From positions 744,001 to 808,000 of the forward strand of contig OZ257128.1 of assembly GCA_965278945.1 (NCBI GenBank): a stretch of DNA of 64,000 bases. The letters run 5' to 3'. The notes below the pieces were generated by a model. It was not told the DNA's origin. It was given only the letters and a program-made list of their open reading frames with translations, and did not search any database. Positions 26,984-36,432 of the stretch are shown here, in pieces (position 1 is the first letter of the stretch; every line of letters starts with the position of its first letter). This DNA comes from UBA10649 sp965278945. Its GTDB lineage: Bacteria > Actinomycetota > Actinomycetes > S36-B12. The translations under genes and the position numbers were made by a program.

Positions 26984-28111
26984 GTGACATTCATCGAGCT
27001 GCGCCCTGTGGTGCTCGCGCCGATGGCGGGCATCACCAACAGGGCGTTTCGGCAGTTGTGCCGTGAGGCCGACGGAGGCACCGGCCTGTACGTGTCGGAG
27101 ATGATCACCTCGCGCGCGCTCGTCGAGCGAAACGACGAGACGATGGACATGGTCACGTTCGGGCCGGGGGAGTACCCGCGGTCGGTGCAGCTCTATGGCG
27201 TGGATCCGGGAGTGATGGCCGAGGCCGTGCGGATCATGGTCGACGAGGACCGAGCAGATCACATCGACATGAACTTCGGGTGCCCGGTTCCCAAGGTCAC
27301 GCGCAAGGGTGGCGGCAGTGCGCTGCCGTGGAAGCGCGATCTGTTCCGCAGCATCGTCAACGAGGCGGTGAAGGCTGCCGACGGACGAGTCCCCGTCTCG
27401 GTGAAGATGCGCAAGGGCATCGACGACGACCACCTGACCTATCTGGAGGCCGGCCGCGCCGCGGCGCAGGCGGGAGTGGCATGGGTCGCGCTGCACGGTC
27501 GCACCGCGAGCCAGATGTATGCGGGCACCGCCGACTGGGATGCGATCGCGCGGCTGAAGGAGGAACTGGCGCCTTACGACACCCCGGTCCTCGGCAATGG
27601 GGACATCTGGACCGCAGCCGACGCGGTGCGGATGGTCGCGCATACCGGCGTCGACGGCGTCGTGGTCGGACGCGGGTGCCTGGGTCGACCGTGGCTGTTC
27701 GGTCAGCTCGCCGCTGCGTTCGAGGGCACAGAAATCCCGGCCGATCCCGACATGCGTGTGGTCCTTCGTACTCTTCGCCGGCACGCTCAGCTGCTCGTCG
27801 ACGACTACGGCGAGCTCAGGGGCTGCCGCGACATCCGCAAGCACATGGCCTGGTATCTCAAGGGTTTCAGCGTTCGTCAGCCCGTACGCCTGGCGCTCGG
27901 CACCGTCACGTCCCTCGCCGAACTGGACAGCCTGCTCGAGCAGATCGATCCCGACCAGGCATTCAACGTTGAGGTCGCCGAGGGTCCGCGTGGCCGAACC
28001 TCGGGCAATCGACGGCCGACGCTGCCAGACGGGTGGCTGGATTCACCGTTCCTTGACGACGCTGCGGCGTGCGAGCTTGCCGACGCCGAGCTCTCGGTCA
28101 GCGGCGGCTAG
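26984..28111 (+). CDS. dusB: tRNA-dihydrouridine synthase (DusB type)
   Basis: FMN enzyme that reduces uridine in the tRNA D loop. The 375 residues run from GTG 26,984 (MTFIELRPVVLAPMAGITNR); the open frame extends upstream to 26,858 but that is antisense to the transporter. Family landmarks are LAPMAGITNRAFR, the catalytic Cys in HIDMNFGCPVPKVTRKGGGS, VALHGRTASQMYAG and GNGDIW. Its position before dgt and dnaG is conserved in actinomycetes. It is convergent with the vitamin K epoxide reductase gene; the stop of that gene overlaps its end. Confidence 0.95.
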   Translation: MTFIELRPVVLAPMAGITNRAFRQLCREADGGTGLYVSEMITSRALVERNDETMDMVTFGPGEYPRSVQLYGVDPGVMAEAVRIMVDEDRADHIDMNFGCPVPKVTRKGGGSALPWKRDLFRSIVNEAVKAADGRVPVSVKMRKGIDDDHLTYLEAGRAAAQAGVAWVALHGRTASQMYAGTADWDAIARLKEELAPYDTPVLGNGDIWTAADAVRMVAHTGVDGVVVGRGCLGRPWLFGQLAAAFEGTEIPADPDMRVVLRTLRRHAQLLVDDYGELRGCRDIRKHMAWYLKGFSVRQPVRLALGTVTSLAELDSLLEQIDPDQAFNVEVAEGPRGRTSGNRRPTLPDGWLDSPFLDDAAACELADAELSVSGG

Positions 28112-28755
28112 GAGAACAGCGCCGAGCCGTACTTCAGGATGATGGAGCCGATCATCAGGGCGATGATGACGACCACGATCATCGTGTCCGCACCGGCGCG
28201 CAACCACACCGAGACGTTCTTGTAGGCGCGCGCCGACAGCCCGAAGTTGTTGTCGAGGAGGTTGACCCTCAGCAGGCTCGCGAATACGAACGTCGTGGTG
28301 ACCGTCACCAGCAGGCACCACGGGCACAGGGCGCCGATGACGAAGAAGGACTGGTAGAACAGCCAGTACGCGAAGACGAATCCGATGAAGTAGACGGCCT
28401 GAGCGGTGAGCATGAACCAGCGCGGGAACCGCACTCCGCCGAGTGCCGCCACCGCGAGGGTGATGACCACGGGCTCGGCGATCAGGCCGAGGAATGAGTT
28501 GGGGAAGCCGAACAGGCTCGCCTGCCACGACAGGCCCACCTTGCCGCACGACAGGACCGCGTTGATGTCGCAGCTGAGGTCGGCCAGCGGGTTCTCGGCG
28601 AGCGTGATGGCCTCGATGGACAGCACGAGGGCGGCGTACAGGCCGAGCGCGGCCGTCACCAGCATCTCGACGTACGTCCACCGATGGCGAACTGGACCCG
28701 GCCGGTAGGGCTCGGGCCGGGTGTCGGGCTCGTCGTCGATATCGGGGGACGTCAT
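28108..28755 (-). CDS. Vitamin K epoxide reductase family protein
   Basis: Integral membrane thiol oxidoreductase that, with a Dsb-like partner, drives disulfide formation outside the membrane in actinobacteria. The 215 residues run from ATG 28,755. The loop cysteines are in DLSCDINAVLSCGKVG and the active-site pair in GALCPWCLLV, with four to five membrane helices. It overlaps the dusB end by four bases on the opposite strand. No partner oxidoreductase is adjacent, though a thioredoxin-like lipoprotein lies 1.4 kb away. Confidence 0.92.
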   Translation of the reverse strand: MTSPDIDDEPDTRPEPYRPGPVRHRWTYVEMLVTAALGLYAALVLSIEAITLAENPLADLSCDINAVLSCGKVGLSWQASLFGFPNSFLGLIAEPVVITLAVAALGGVRFPRWFMLTAQAVYFIGFVFAYWLFYQSFFVIGALCPWCLLVTVTTTFVFASLLRVNLLDNNFGLSARAYKNVSVWLRAGADTMIVVVIIALMIGSIILKYGSALFS

Positions 28756-28845
28756 TCCCGGAGGATACGACGTGAGGCCGGTCACCTCGGCACCACGGCA
28801 GTGTCGGAACGGCCGAACCCGCGCCCAGCATGTGAGCATGGGGCC

Positions 28846-29496
28846 GTGACATCGCCCTCCCTTGCACCCGAACGGGTGCGAGAGGTGCTGGCCGTCCCGC
28901 GCACCGCGCGTGGACTGGGCACCGCGGCCGTCACGATCGTCGTGGCCCTAGGGCTCCTCCTGCCGATCGGCGCTGTTCTCCAGATCGTCACCATGGCCCA
29001 TGTCGACGACCGCACGCGGACCCAGGCGATCGTCGTGCTCGATCCCGGTCACTTCTGGGGTGACGCTGGCCCCGTCCTCGCCGCCAGGCTGGCCCATGCT
29101 GCGGAGCTGTACCGCGATGGAGTGGCTCCCGTTGTGGTGGTTACCGGCCCGGCCCGCAACGCGGACCAGGCTCGTGAGGAGCTCATGTCCGGGGGAGTGC
29201 CGTCCGCGGACGTGGTGTCCTTCGCCACCGGCACGGACACCGTCGGGTCGTTGCAGGTCTTCGCTGGCGTCATGCGCGACCTCGGCTGGTCCGCGGCAAC
29301 TATTGTCACGGACCCGGCCCACGCGGCGCGAGCACAGGCAACGGCATCTGCGCTGGGGATCGACGCACATCTGTCGCCAACCTCGCAGGGAGCCGGAACC
29401 GCGCTGACGTCAGAGTACGTCGGGCCAGAAACCCTTGCGCTGCTGCGCTTTCACCTCATCACCCGGTGGTCGCTGCCGCAGATCGTCAACCAGTAG
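28846..29496 (+). CDS. YdcF/SanA-like DUF218 protein
   Basis: The 216 residues run from GTG 28,846. One membrane helix (about residues 26-50, AVTIVVALGLLLPIGAVLQ) precedes a DUF218 domain with IVVLDPGHFWGDAGP, VVVVTGPARNADQA, and the helix containing ATIVTDPAHAARAQATA. SanA/YdcF proteins are linked to envelope permeability; the enzymatic activity is unclear. Its stop overlaps the convergent lipoprotein gene by 11 bases. Confidence 0.85.
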   Translation: MTSPSLAPERVREVLAVPRTARGLGTAAVTIVVALGLLLPIGAVLQIVTMAHVDDRTRTQAIVVLDPGHFWGDAGPVLAARLAHAAELYRDGVAPVVVVTGPARNADQAREELMSGGVPSADVVSFATGTDTVGSLQVFAGVMRDLGWSAATIVTDPAHAARAQATASALGIDAHLSPTSQGAGTALTSEYVGPETLALLRFHLITRWSLPQIVNQ

Positions 29497-30040
29497 GCGA
29501 AGGCTCCGCGACAACCGAAGCCACGAGGCCGGGCAGCGTGCTCGAGTCGACCTCTCCGATGATCCGGACGGCGATTCGTCCTTCGCGGTCCACGATCACC
29601 GTGCTCGGCAGCGCGGCCGGCGGCACGCCGGGAATCGTCGGCAGGAGCACTCCCTCGCTGTCGATGATGCTCGGATAGTTCATCGCGAACTCGTCCTCGA
29701 ACTCCCGCGCGGCGGTGTCGTCGTCGCTGACATCGAGCCCGACAACGGCCACGTCCGTCGGATTCACGCTCCCCGCGAGCGTCACAAGCGTCGGGACCTC
29801 GGAGCGGCATGGATCACACCAGGTCGCCCAGGAGTTCAGCACCACGACCCTCCCGCGCAGGTCGGCGAGGTCGAGGGACTCGCCGTCCAAGGTGGTCCCG
29901 GAAATCGAGGGAAGCGGCTCACGATCGCCGATCGCGATCGTTGCCGTGCCGACGACGGGGGGCTGGTCGCGGCCGCATCCGGCGCCGAGGAGGAGGGTCG
30001 CCGCCACCGCGAGAGCAAATATCGCTGGGCGCCGTCTCAC
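29486..30040 (-). CDS. Thioredoxin-like (TlpA/ResA-type) lipoprotein
   Basis: The 184 residues begin with a lipoprotein signal (AVAATLLLGAGC, lipidated Cys22). The AhpC/TSA-type thioredoxin fold has active site WATWCDPC at about residue 72 and the conserved cis-Pro region LPSTVIVDREGRI. It is a membrane-anchored thiol oxidoreductase, possibly for cytochrome maturation or disulfide repair. It could work with the nearby vitamin K epoxide reductase protein, though the two are not in one operon. Confidence 0.9.
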   Translation of the reverse strand: MRRRPAIFALAVAATLLLGAGCGRDQPPVVGTATIAIGDREPLPSISGTTLDGESLDLADLRGRVVVLNSWATWCDPCRSEVPTLVTLAGSVNPTDVAVVGLDVSDDDTAAREFEDEFAMNYPSIIDSEGVLLPTIPGVPPAALPSTVIVDREGRIAVRIIGEVDSSTLPGLVASVVAEPSPTG

Positions 30041-30190
30041 TCACGCATGCTAACCGCCGGACGCTCGAGGCCGTCCCGGTCCGACCGTCGTCCCGTTCTG
30101 TGCCGACCGGCTCGTACGGGGTTTGTAAGGATCCGGTCAGGACGGCTCCGTTATCGAACTGTGACCTTCCGAGTGGGACAGAGTGGACAC

Positions 30191-30952
30191 ATGACCCGCA
30201 CCGACTTCCCCGCCATGGGCACCACCGCATCCGTACTCGTGGCCCGAGCCGACGTCGAGCGACTGGGCGGCGAGCGCGTCGAGCGGGCGGTCGCCGCGGT
30301 ACGCCGCGACCTGTCCGAGCTCGAGCGCAGGTTCAGCCAGTCCGTCGTCGACAGTGAGATCAACCACTGGCTGTCCGGCGGGTCAGTCTCGCCCGATGCC
30401 ATTGCCGACTTCGATCACGTGCTGAGGGCATGTGATCGGCTGAGCGACGAGTCGGCTGGCGCATTCGGCATCGAGAGCGCGGCTGTCGGGCGCGTTGACA
30501 CGGCCGGCTACATCAAGGGGTTCGGGATGCGGCGCGCGGCGCAGACCCTCAGGGCGTTCGACGTGACGAATTTCGTCATTGGGGTCGGGTACGACCTCTT
30601 CTGCTCGGGACGCCCGGATGACTCACGCCAATGGCGTGTCGCTGTTGCCGATCCCCACCGAGAGGACAGCGCGATCGCACTCGTCGACGCGACTGACCTC
30701 GCAGTCGCGACGGCAGTCATGTCGGAGCGCGGGGCACAGTTCTGGAGCCGAAGGCCCGCTCCGGCGCCCCAGCTTCGCTCGTTCACGGTCATTGGGCCCG
30801 ATATCGCGGAGGCCGATGCCTACGCGACGATCGGCTTCGCGATGGGTGAGGCCGGCATGGAGTGGGTAGCCGAGCGCGCCGACTATCGATCCGTGGTCGT
30901 CCGCTCCAACGGGGAGTTGGTCTCCGACGCGGCGCTAGTCTCGGCGGCGTGA
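30191..30952 (+). CDS. Divergent ApbE-family FAD:protein FMN transferase
   Basis: ApbE transfers FMN from FAD onto threonine in target proteins. The 253 residues run from ATG 30,191, fixed by the family start FPAMGT. Recognisable but altered motifs are VDTAGYIKGFGMRRA (family: DLGGIAKGYA), IGVGYDLFCSG (family: NxGGD) and IGPDIAEADAYATIGFAMG. The ATSG loop is replaced by VATAVMSERGAQF. The changed flavin-site residues make activity uncertain. Its stop overlaps the dgt start by four bases. Confidence 0.8.
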   Translation: MTRTDFPAMGTTASVLVARADVERLGGERVERAVAAVRRDLSELERRFSQSVVDSEINHWLSGGSVSPDAIADFDHVLRACDRLSDESAGAFGIESAAVGRVDTAGYIKGFGMRRAAQTLRAFDVTNFVIGVGYDLFCSGRPDDSRQWRVAVADPHREDSAIALVDATDLAVATAVMSERGAQFWSRRPAPAPQLRSFTVIGPDIAEADAYATIGFAMGEAGMEWVAERADYRSVVVRSNGELVSDAALVSAA

Positions 30953-32187
30953 GTTCGCTTCCCCCTTCCGGCTACGACGAGCACGACACGGCCCGACTTG
31001 TCCTTGAACCAGTCAAGGAATCCGTGCGCAGTGCCTTCGCTCGGGACCGTGCACGGGTCCTGCACTCGTCCGCCCTGCGCCGCCTCGCGGCGAAGACCCA
31101 GGTGATGCTCGCCGGGGAGCAGGACTTCCCGCGCACCCGACTCACGCACACCCTCGAAGTCGCGCAGATCGCACGCGAGCTCGGGGATGCTCTCGGCTGC
31201 GACGCGGATGTCGTCGAGGTCGCCGGACTCGCGCACGATCTTGGCCACCCGCCTTTCGGTCACAACGGAGAGGACGCGCTCGACGAGGTCGCGCAGCGCA
31301 TCGGCGGCTTCGAGGGCAATGCCCAGTCGCTGCGGATCCTCAGCCGACTCGAGGCCAAGGTGGTCGATCCGGATACGGGGGCGAGCGTCGGCCTGAATCT
31401 GAGCCGCGCGTCTCTTGATGCCTCGTGCAAGTACCCGTGGAGTCGCAAGGCCGGAGTGCGGAAGTTCGGTGTGTACGAGGACGACCTGCCGGTGTTCACC
31501 TGGCTGCGGGAGGGCGCGTCGGGCGAGCGAACCTGCATCGAGGAGCAGGTCATGGACTGGTCCGACGATGTGGCCTACTCGGTGCACGATCTCGAGGACG
31601 CGGTTCACACCGGTCTCGTCACGATCGAGGCCTTTCGCTCGCCTACGGATCGGCAGGCCCTCGTCGACATCGCCCTGGAGCGGTTCGAGGCTCCCGCTGG
31701 CCGCGGTGCGCTGGAGGAGGCACTCGACCGGATCACGGCGCTCGAGTACTGGCCCACCAGCTTCGACGGCTCGATGACGGACCTGGTCGCCCTCAAGCGG
31801 TTCACGAGCTACCTGATCGGCCGGTTCTGCTCTACCGCTCAGGTCGCCACGCAGGTTGCCTACGGTCCTGGCCCGCACACGCGTTACGGCGCCGAACTGG
31901 TCGTGCCCGACGAGGTGCGGTCCGAGGTGTCGGTCATGAAGGCGGTTGCCGTCGCCTACATCATGAATCGCGAGGGCGCCGAGGCCGAGTACGAGCGCCA
32001 GCGTGGCATCGTCACCGAACTCGTCGGCGCGCTCGTACTTGATGGCGGTAGGTCCCTCGAGCCATGGCTGCAGTCCTCGTTCGCGTCGGCGAGCACCGAC
32101 GGCGAGCGACTGCGCGTGATCGTGGATCAGGTGGCCAGCCTCACGGACGTCAGCATCATCGCCTGGCACAGACGGCTGGTGAAGTAG
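30949..32187 (+). CDS. dgt: Deoxyguanosinetriphosphate triphosphohydrolase-like protein
   Basis: HD-domain dNTP triphosphohydrolase. The 412 residues run from GTG 30,949, overlapping the ApbE stop by GTGA. Metal ligands are seen in RLTHTLEVAQIA (His), GLAHDLGHPPFGHNGE (HD pair) and the later DWSDDVAYSVHDLED (Asp). The GEQDFPRTRLTH start of the domain is typical of actinobacterial members. It hydrolyses dNTPs to nucleoside and triphosphate. It is often close to dnaG, as here. Confidence 0.93.
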   Translation: MSSLPPSGYDEHDTARLVLEPVKESVRSAFARDRARVLHSSALRRLAAKTQVMLAGEQDFPRTRLTHTLEVAQIARELGDALGCDADVVEVAGLAHDLGHPPFGHNGEDALDEVAQRIGGFEGNAQSLRILSRLEAKVVDPDTGASVGLNLSRASLDASCKYPWSRKAGVRKFGVYEDDLPVFTWLREGASGERTCIEEQVMDWSDDVAYSVHDLEDAVHTGLVTIEAFRSPTDRQALVDIALERFEAPAGRGALEEALDRITALEYWPTSFDGSMTDLVALKRFTSYLIGRFCSTAQVATQVAYGPGPHTRYGAELVVPDEVRSEVSVMKAVAVAYIMNREGAEAEYERQRGIVTELVGALVLDGGRSLEPWLQSSFASASTDGERLRVIVDQVASLTDVSIIAWHRRLVK

Positions 32188-32196
32188 CGCGCCTGG

Positions 32197-32640
32197 CTAC
32201 TCGCTCGGTTCGAGCGTCAGCTCGACCACCTGGTAGAAGCCGTCGCCGGGGACCTGGTTGTGCATCGTCAACCGGCGCGACCGGGAATCCAGATGGATCT
32301 GCCAGCCCCAGTCGGGACCGGGCGGATCGGCGTACGAGCCGGTCAGGACCACGGTGTCGTCCTCGACTGCGCCCGACATGCTCATCCACGTTGGGGATGA
32401 ATGCCACGAGTCTGCCCACACGGCGGTGATGGGATCGGCGGAGGCGGCGATGAGGATGATGCCGTCTTGAGGCACCCCTGCGTCCGACCATGTGTACTCC
32501 ACCGCGACGTACTCGCGCGCGACGACGCGAATCGACGCGGTGGCAGGCGACTCGACGTAGTCGTCGTCGGGCATCATCCGCAGACGGTTGACGCCCTGCC
32601 AGGTGCCTGCGAGCGATGTAAGGACTTCGGTGGCGGTCAT
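32197..32640 (-). CDS. Conserved hypothetical protein (DUF1579/lipocalin-like)
   Basis: The 147 residues have a beta-rich pattern typical of small lipocalin-like domains: LAGTWQGVNRLRMMPDDDY at the start and many alternating hydrophobic strands (VAVEYTWSDAG, VVLTGSYADPPG). No catalytic motif is recognised. It overlaps the upstream aminotransferase gene by four bases (ATGA), so they are co-translated; the family name is a pattern-based guess. Confidence 0.65.
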   Translation of the reverse strand: MTATEVLTSLAGTWQGVNRLRMMPDDDYVESPATASIRVVAREYVAVEYTWSDAGVPQDGIILIAASADPITAVWADSWHSSPTWMSMSGAVEDDTVVLTGSYADPPGPDWGWQIHLDSRSRRLTMHNQVPGDGFYQVVELTLEPSE

Positions 32641-33851
32641 TTCGGGCCTCCTGATGAGATTTCGCTCACGACCGAAACTATCTCGTCAATCTCCGACATC
32701 GTGTTGTACGCATGCGGGCTGACCCGCACGAGTCCGTCTACTCCCTGGTTCGTGAAGTCGTGGCGCGCGTAGTCCGGTGTCGACAGGCTGACGTTGATTC
32801 CCGCCGACTTGACCGCGTCGACCAAGTCTCGCGCGGGAACCGACTCGTGGGTGAATGTCACGATCCCCGTCTGCTCAATCCCGCGATCGCGCACGATGAC
32901 CCCGTCGATCGACGCGAGGGACTTACGTGCGTGCGCGGCGAGCTCGGCGATGCGTGCACCCAGCGAGTCGATGCCCCAGTAGAGCGCGTAGTCCACGGCT
33001 GCTCCGAGGCCGAGCACCGCGGCGTAGGACTTCTCCCAGTACTCGAAGCGCCGGGCGCCGGGCTGGATCTCGTAGCCGTCATGGACCCACGTCGCCGAGT
33101 GCAGGTCGAGGGGGAACGGCTCCAGTCCGGTGAGGGCGCGGTCCGAGGCGTGAAGGAACCCGGTGCCGCGCGGCCCGCGCAGCCACTTGCGGCCCGTGGC
33201 CGAGTAGAAGTCGGCGCGCATCGCGGTCACGTCGACCGGGATCTGGCCCACCGCCTGGCAGCCGTCGACGACGTACCAGGCGGAGGAGCCCGCGAGCGCG
33301 GCGCCGATGCCGGCAACGTCGTTGATCAGACCGTTCTGGGACGGGCAGTGCGTGATCGCCACCATGGCGACATCGGAGTCGAGCATCGCCGCGAACGCAT
33401 CGACGTCGACCGTCCCCGTGTCGCTGTCCGGGATGAATTCCAGCCGGGCGCCGCTGCGGCGCGCCACCTGCATGATCGGCAGCACGTTGGACGCGTACTC
33501 CGAGGCCGAGACGAGAATCCGGTCGCCCGCGCCGAAGGGGCGCGTGAATTCGATTGCCTGGAAGGCCCGGCTCCATCCCTCGGATGCGGATTCGACCAGC
33601 GCCACCTGGTCGGCCCGACCACCCAGGAGGGTGGCGATGGAGTCGTAGATCGCCGCGAGACGGCCCGCCGCCCGGCCCTGGGCCTCGTATCCGCCGAGCA
33701 GCGCCTCGCACTCGAGGTGGTCGACCACGGCGTCGGTGACGACTGACGGCGACAGCGCGGCACCTGCGTTGTTGAGGTGATTGACGCGAAGGCAACCGGG
33801 CGTCTCTGCGCGCAGGAGGTCGACGTCGAGGTCTGGGCTCACGTCGCCCAT
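32637..33851 (-). CDS. Aminotransferase class V (cysteine desulfurase-like fold)
   Basis: PLP fold-type I enzyme, 404 residues. The PLP lysine is in FYSATGRKWLRGPRGTGFL; Asp of the pyridine contact is in YVVDGCQAVGQIPVD; the N-terminus has VNHLNNAGAALSP. A catalytic Cys loop of the IscS/SufS type is not obvious, so an aminotransferase, lyase or racemase-type reaction is as likely as desulfuration. It is divergent from dnaG and co-oriented with the small downstream gene. Confidence 0.85.
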   Translation of the reverse strand: MGDVSPDLDVDLLRAETPGCLRVNHLNNAGAALSPSVVTDAVVDHLECEALLGGYEAQGRAAGRLAAIYDSIATLLGGRADQVALVESASEGWSRAFQAIEFTRPFGAGDRILVSASEYASNVLPIMQVARRSGARLEFIPDSDTGTVDVDAFAAMLDSDVAMVAITHCPSQNGLINDVAGIGAALAGSSAWYVVDGCQAVGQIPVDVTAMRADFYSATGRKWLRGPRGTGFLHASDRALTGLEPFPLDLHSATWVHDGYEIQPGARRFEYWEKSYAAVLGLGAAVDYALYWGIDSLGARIAELAAHARKSLASIDGVIVRDRGIEQTGIVTFTHESVPARDLVDAVKSAGINVSLSTPDYARHDFTNQGVDGLVRVSPHAYNTMSEIDEIVSVVSEISSGGPK

Positions 33852-33892
33852 CTTCTCGTGGCCGTGTTGCCCAGCACACCTACACTCCCCGT

Positions 33893-35779
33893 ATGGCTGG
33901 ACGGATCCGCGACGAGGACATTGCCCTCGTACGCGAGCGCGCCAGAATCGACGATGTCGTGCGCGAGTACGTGTCGCTGAAGCCGGCCGGCGGTGGATCC
34001 CTCAAGGGCCTGTGCCCGTTCCATGAGGAGCGGTCGCCGAGCTTCCACGTGACCGCCAGTCGAGGAATGTTCTACTGCTTCGGCTGCGGGGAGGGCGGAG
34101 ACGTCCTGACCTTCCTGCAGAAGATCGACCACCTGAGCTTCGCCGAGTCGGTTGAGAAGCTCGCCGAACGCACCGGGGTCGAACTGAGGTACGTCGACGG
34201 CGGAGCCGCGATCAACAGGCAGCAGGGCCAGCGCACGCGGCTCGTGGAAGCCCATAAGGCCGCGGCCGCGTTCTATGTCGAGCAGTTGTCCTCCGCCGAG
34301 GCGAAGATCGGCAGGGACTTCCTCGACTCCCGGGGGTTCGATGCCGCCGCAGCCGCGCACTTCGGGGTCGGCTTCGCGCCGAAGTCATGGGACGCACTGA
34401 CCAATCACCTGCGCAAGAAGGCGTTCACCGACGCCGAGCTCATGGCCGGGGGACTGGTCAGCCATGGCAATCGCGGGGTCTACGACCGGTTCCGCGGCCG
34501 CTTGGTCTGGCCGATCCGCGACCTTGGCGGCGACGTCATCGGGTTCGGCGCGCGCAAGCTGTTCGACGACGACGACGGACCGAAGTACCTGAACACCCCG
34601 GAGTCGCCGATCTACAAGAAGAGCCAGGTGCTGTACGGCATCGACCTGAGCCGTCGCGAGATCTCCAAGCATCAGCAGGCCGTCATCGTCGAGGGCTACA
34701 CCGACGTCATGGCCTGCCACCTGGCCGGGGTCACCACGGCAGTCGCGACCTGCGGCACCTCGTTCGGCACCGAGCACATCAAGGTGCTGCGCCGACTGCT
34801 GATGGACGACGACCAGATGAAGGGCAATGTCATCTTCACCTTCGACGGCGACGCTGCCGGGCAGAAGGCCGCGTTGCGCGCCTTCGAGGAGGATCAGAAG
34901 TTCGTCACGCAGACCTTCGTCGCCGTCGAGCCGACCGGCCTTGACCCGTGCGACCTACGCCTCCAGCACGGAGACGCAGCCGTGCAGGCTCTCGTCGATC
35001 GTCGAGTTCCCCTGTTCGAGTTCGCGATCCGCTCCACCCTTGCCGGGTATGACCTGGAGAGCGCTGAGGGCCGGGTTGCCGCGCTTCGTGAGGCCGCTCC
35101 GGTCGTCGCGAAGATCCGCGACGCGGCGCTGCGACCGGAGTACACGCGCCGCCTCGCTGGCTGGCTGGGCATCGATGTCGAGACCGTTGCCCGCGCGGTT
35201 GCCGACGGCGGGCGAGCCGAGCAGAAGCAGCAGCCCCGACGCGAGCAGCCGTCGGCGTCGCCGGCTCCCGCGCCGATGCCAAGAGCGCAGACGGGCCAGC
35301 GCCGCGACCCAGCGCTCATCGTCGAGCGCGAGGCACTCAAGTGTGCGCTGCAGGAACCGGCGACGGTTGCGCACTGGTACGAGAGCGTCGAGGAGTCCGC
35401 GTTCACGCACCCAAGTGCCCGGCAGGTGCACGCGGCCATCGCTGGCGCCGGTTTCCCCTCGGCCGAGGTCAGCGGGCTGCCGTGGATCGACGCGGTCCTG
35501 GCGAACTGCGAGGACGATGCGGTTCGTCGGCTCGTGCGCGAACTCGCGGTCGAGCCGCTCCCGGCCGAGTTTGGCCAGGACGCGCGCTACGCCATCGGGG
35601 TCATCTCCAGGCTGCTCGAACTCGACGCCTCCCGCCGGATCACCGACCTGCGCGGACGCCTGCAGCGCATCGACCCGGTCGAGCAGCCGCAGGACTACCA
35701 GCGGTGCTTCGAGGACCTCATGGCGCTGGAGGAGTACCGCCGCTCCCTGCGCCAGGAGTCGCTCGGGGAGGTCGGCTGA
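33893..35779 (+). CDS. dnaG: DNA primase
   Basis: Synthesises RNA primers at the replication fork. The 628 residues have the N-terminal CHC2 zinc finger (CPFHEERSPSF, then FYCFGCGEGG), TOPRIM catalytic motifs VIVEGYTDVMA and FTFDGDAAGQKAA, and a C-terminal DnaB-binding domain after a low-complexity Q/P/A linker at about residues 440-465. It shares one base with the next gene's start. Its place near dgt is typical of actinomycetes. Confidence 0.97.
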   Translation: MAGRIRDEDIALVRERARIDDVVREYVSLKPAGGGSLKGLCPFHEERSPSFHVTASRGMFYCFGCGEGGDVLTFLQKIDHLSFAESVEKLAERTGVELRYVDGGAAINRQQGQRTRLVEAHKAAAAFYVEQLSSAEAKIGRDFLDSRGFDAAAAAHFGVGFAPKSWDALTNHLRKKAFTDAELMAGGLVSHGNRGVYDRFRGRLVWPIRDLGGDVIGFGARKLFDDDDGPKYLNTPESPIYKKSQVLYGIDLSRREISKHQQAVIVEGYTDVMACHLAGVTTAVATCGTSFGTEHIKVLRRLLMDDDQMKGNVIFTFDGDAAGQKAALRAFEEDQKFVTQTFVAVEPTGLDPCDLRLQHGDAAVQALVDRRVPLFEFAIRSTLAGYDLESAEGRVAALREAAPVVAKIRDAALRPEYTRRLAGWLGIDVETVARAVADGGRAEQKQQPRREQPSASPAPAPMPRAQTGQRRDPALIVEREALKCALQEPATVAHWYESVEESAFTHPSARQVHAAIAGAGFPSAEVSGLPWIDAVLANCEDDAVRRLVRELAVEPLPAEFGQDARYAIGVISRLLELDASRRITDLRGRLQRIDPVEQPQDYQRCFEDLMALEEYRRSLRQESLGEVG

Positions 35780-36291
35780 TGCGCCTGATGCGCGGCCTGC
35801 CGCAGCGCCTTCCGTCCGGCGTCGCGTCGCAGCTGGGAGTGCTGCCGGGGGAGAAGGTCATCGCGTGGGGTTCGCATGCGCCGGTTGACGATGTTCCGGC
35901 GAACTATGCGATTGCGACCAGCCGCGCTCTCTACCTCCAGGTCCCGTCGATTCGCATCCCGTGGCACGAGGTGAGCAAGGCTACGTGGACCGAGCCCGTG
36001 CTCGAGATCACCCCCGAGGGCGCGAGCGGACCGGCATTTCGGGTCGATCTCGACGAGGCGCGCGACCTGCCGGCCGCGGTCCACGATCGCGTGACCGACA
36101 GCGTCGTCATCAGCGAGTGGGTCGAATTGACCCCCACCGCGGGCGCCCGGATGGTCGCCCGGCGCGACAGCGATGACGGATCCATTCACTGGTCGGTCGT
36201 CTTCGACGCTGGGCTTGATCCCGCGGACCCCGGCCTGCGGGCAACGGTGGATGAAGCGCTCGGACGCCTTCGCGATGCCCTCGGAATCTGA
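35779..36291 (+). CDS. Conserved hypothetical protein downstream of dnaG
   Basis: The 170 residues start with ATG whose A is the last base of the dnaG stop. No known catalytic motif is seen. The sequence starts MRLMRGLPQRLPSGVAS and is strand-rich (VIAWGSHAPVDD, YAIATSRALYLQVPSIRIPW), compatible with a PH-like domain. Many actinobacteria have such a gene after dnaG. Function unknown. Confidence 0.75.
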   Translation: MRLMRGLPQRLPSGVASQLGVLPGEKVIAWGSHAPVDDVPANYAIATSRALYLQVPSIRIPWHEVSKATWTEPVLEITPEGASGPAFRVDLDEARDLPAAVHDRVTDSVVISEWVELTPTAGARMVARRDSDDGSIHWSVVFDAGLDPADPGLRATVDEALGRLRDALGI

Positions 36292-36339
36292 CGCCACCAG
36301 ACCTTGATATTGTTCCGGGGCCGGAGAATCCGGTAACGG

Positions 36340-36412
36340 TCCCCCATAGCTCAATTGGCAGAGCATTCGACTGTTAATCGAAGGGTTTCTGGTTCGAGTC
36401 CAGATGGGGGAG
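36340..36412 (+). tRNA. tRNA-Asn (anticodon GTT)
   Basis: A complete cloverleaf: acceptor TCCCCCA pairs with TGGGGGA, the D arm AGCTCAATTGGCAGAGC is standard, the anticodon loop CTGTTAA gives GTT, and the T arm is CTGGTTCGAGTCCAG. Discriminator base G; CCA is not encoded. Confidence 0.96.
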
Positions 36413-36432
36413 CAAGTCCGCCTGAGGATCGC

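Noticed and set aside
25361..27844. 827-codon minus-strand open frame over the MFS and dusB genes
   Set aside because: Shadow of two well-supported genes; Arg/His-rich with no domain.
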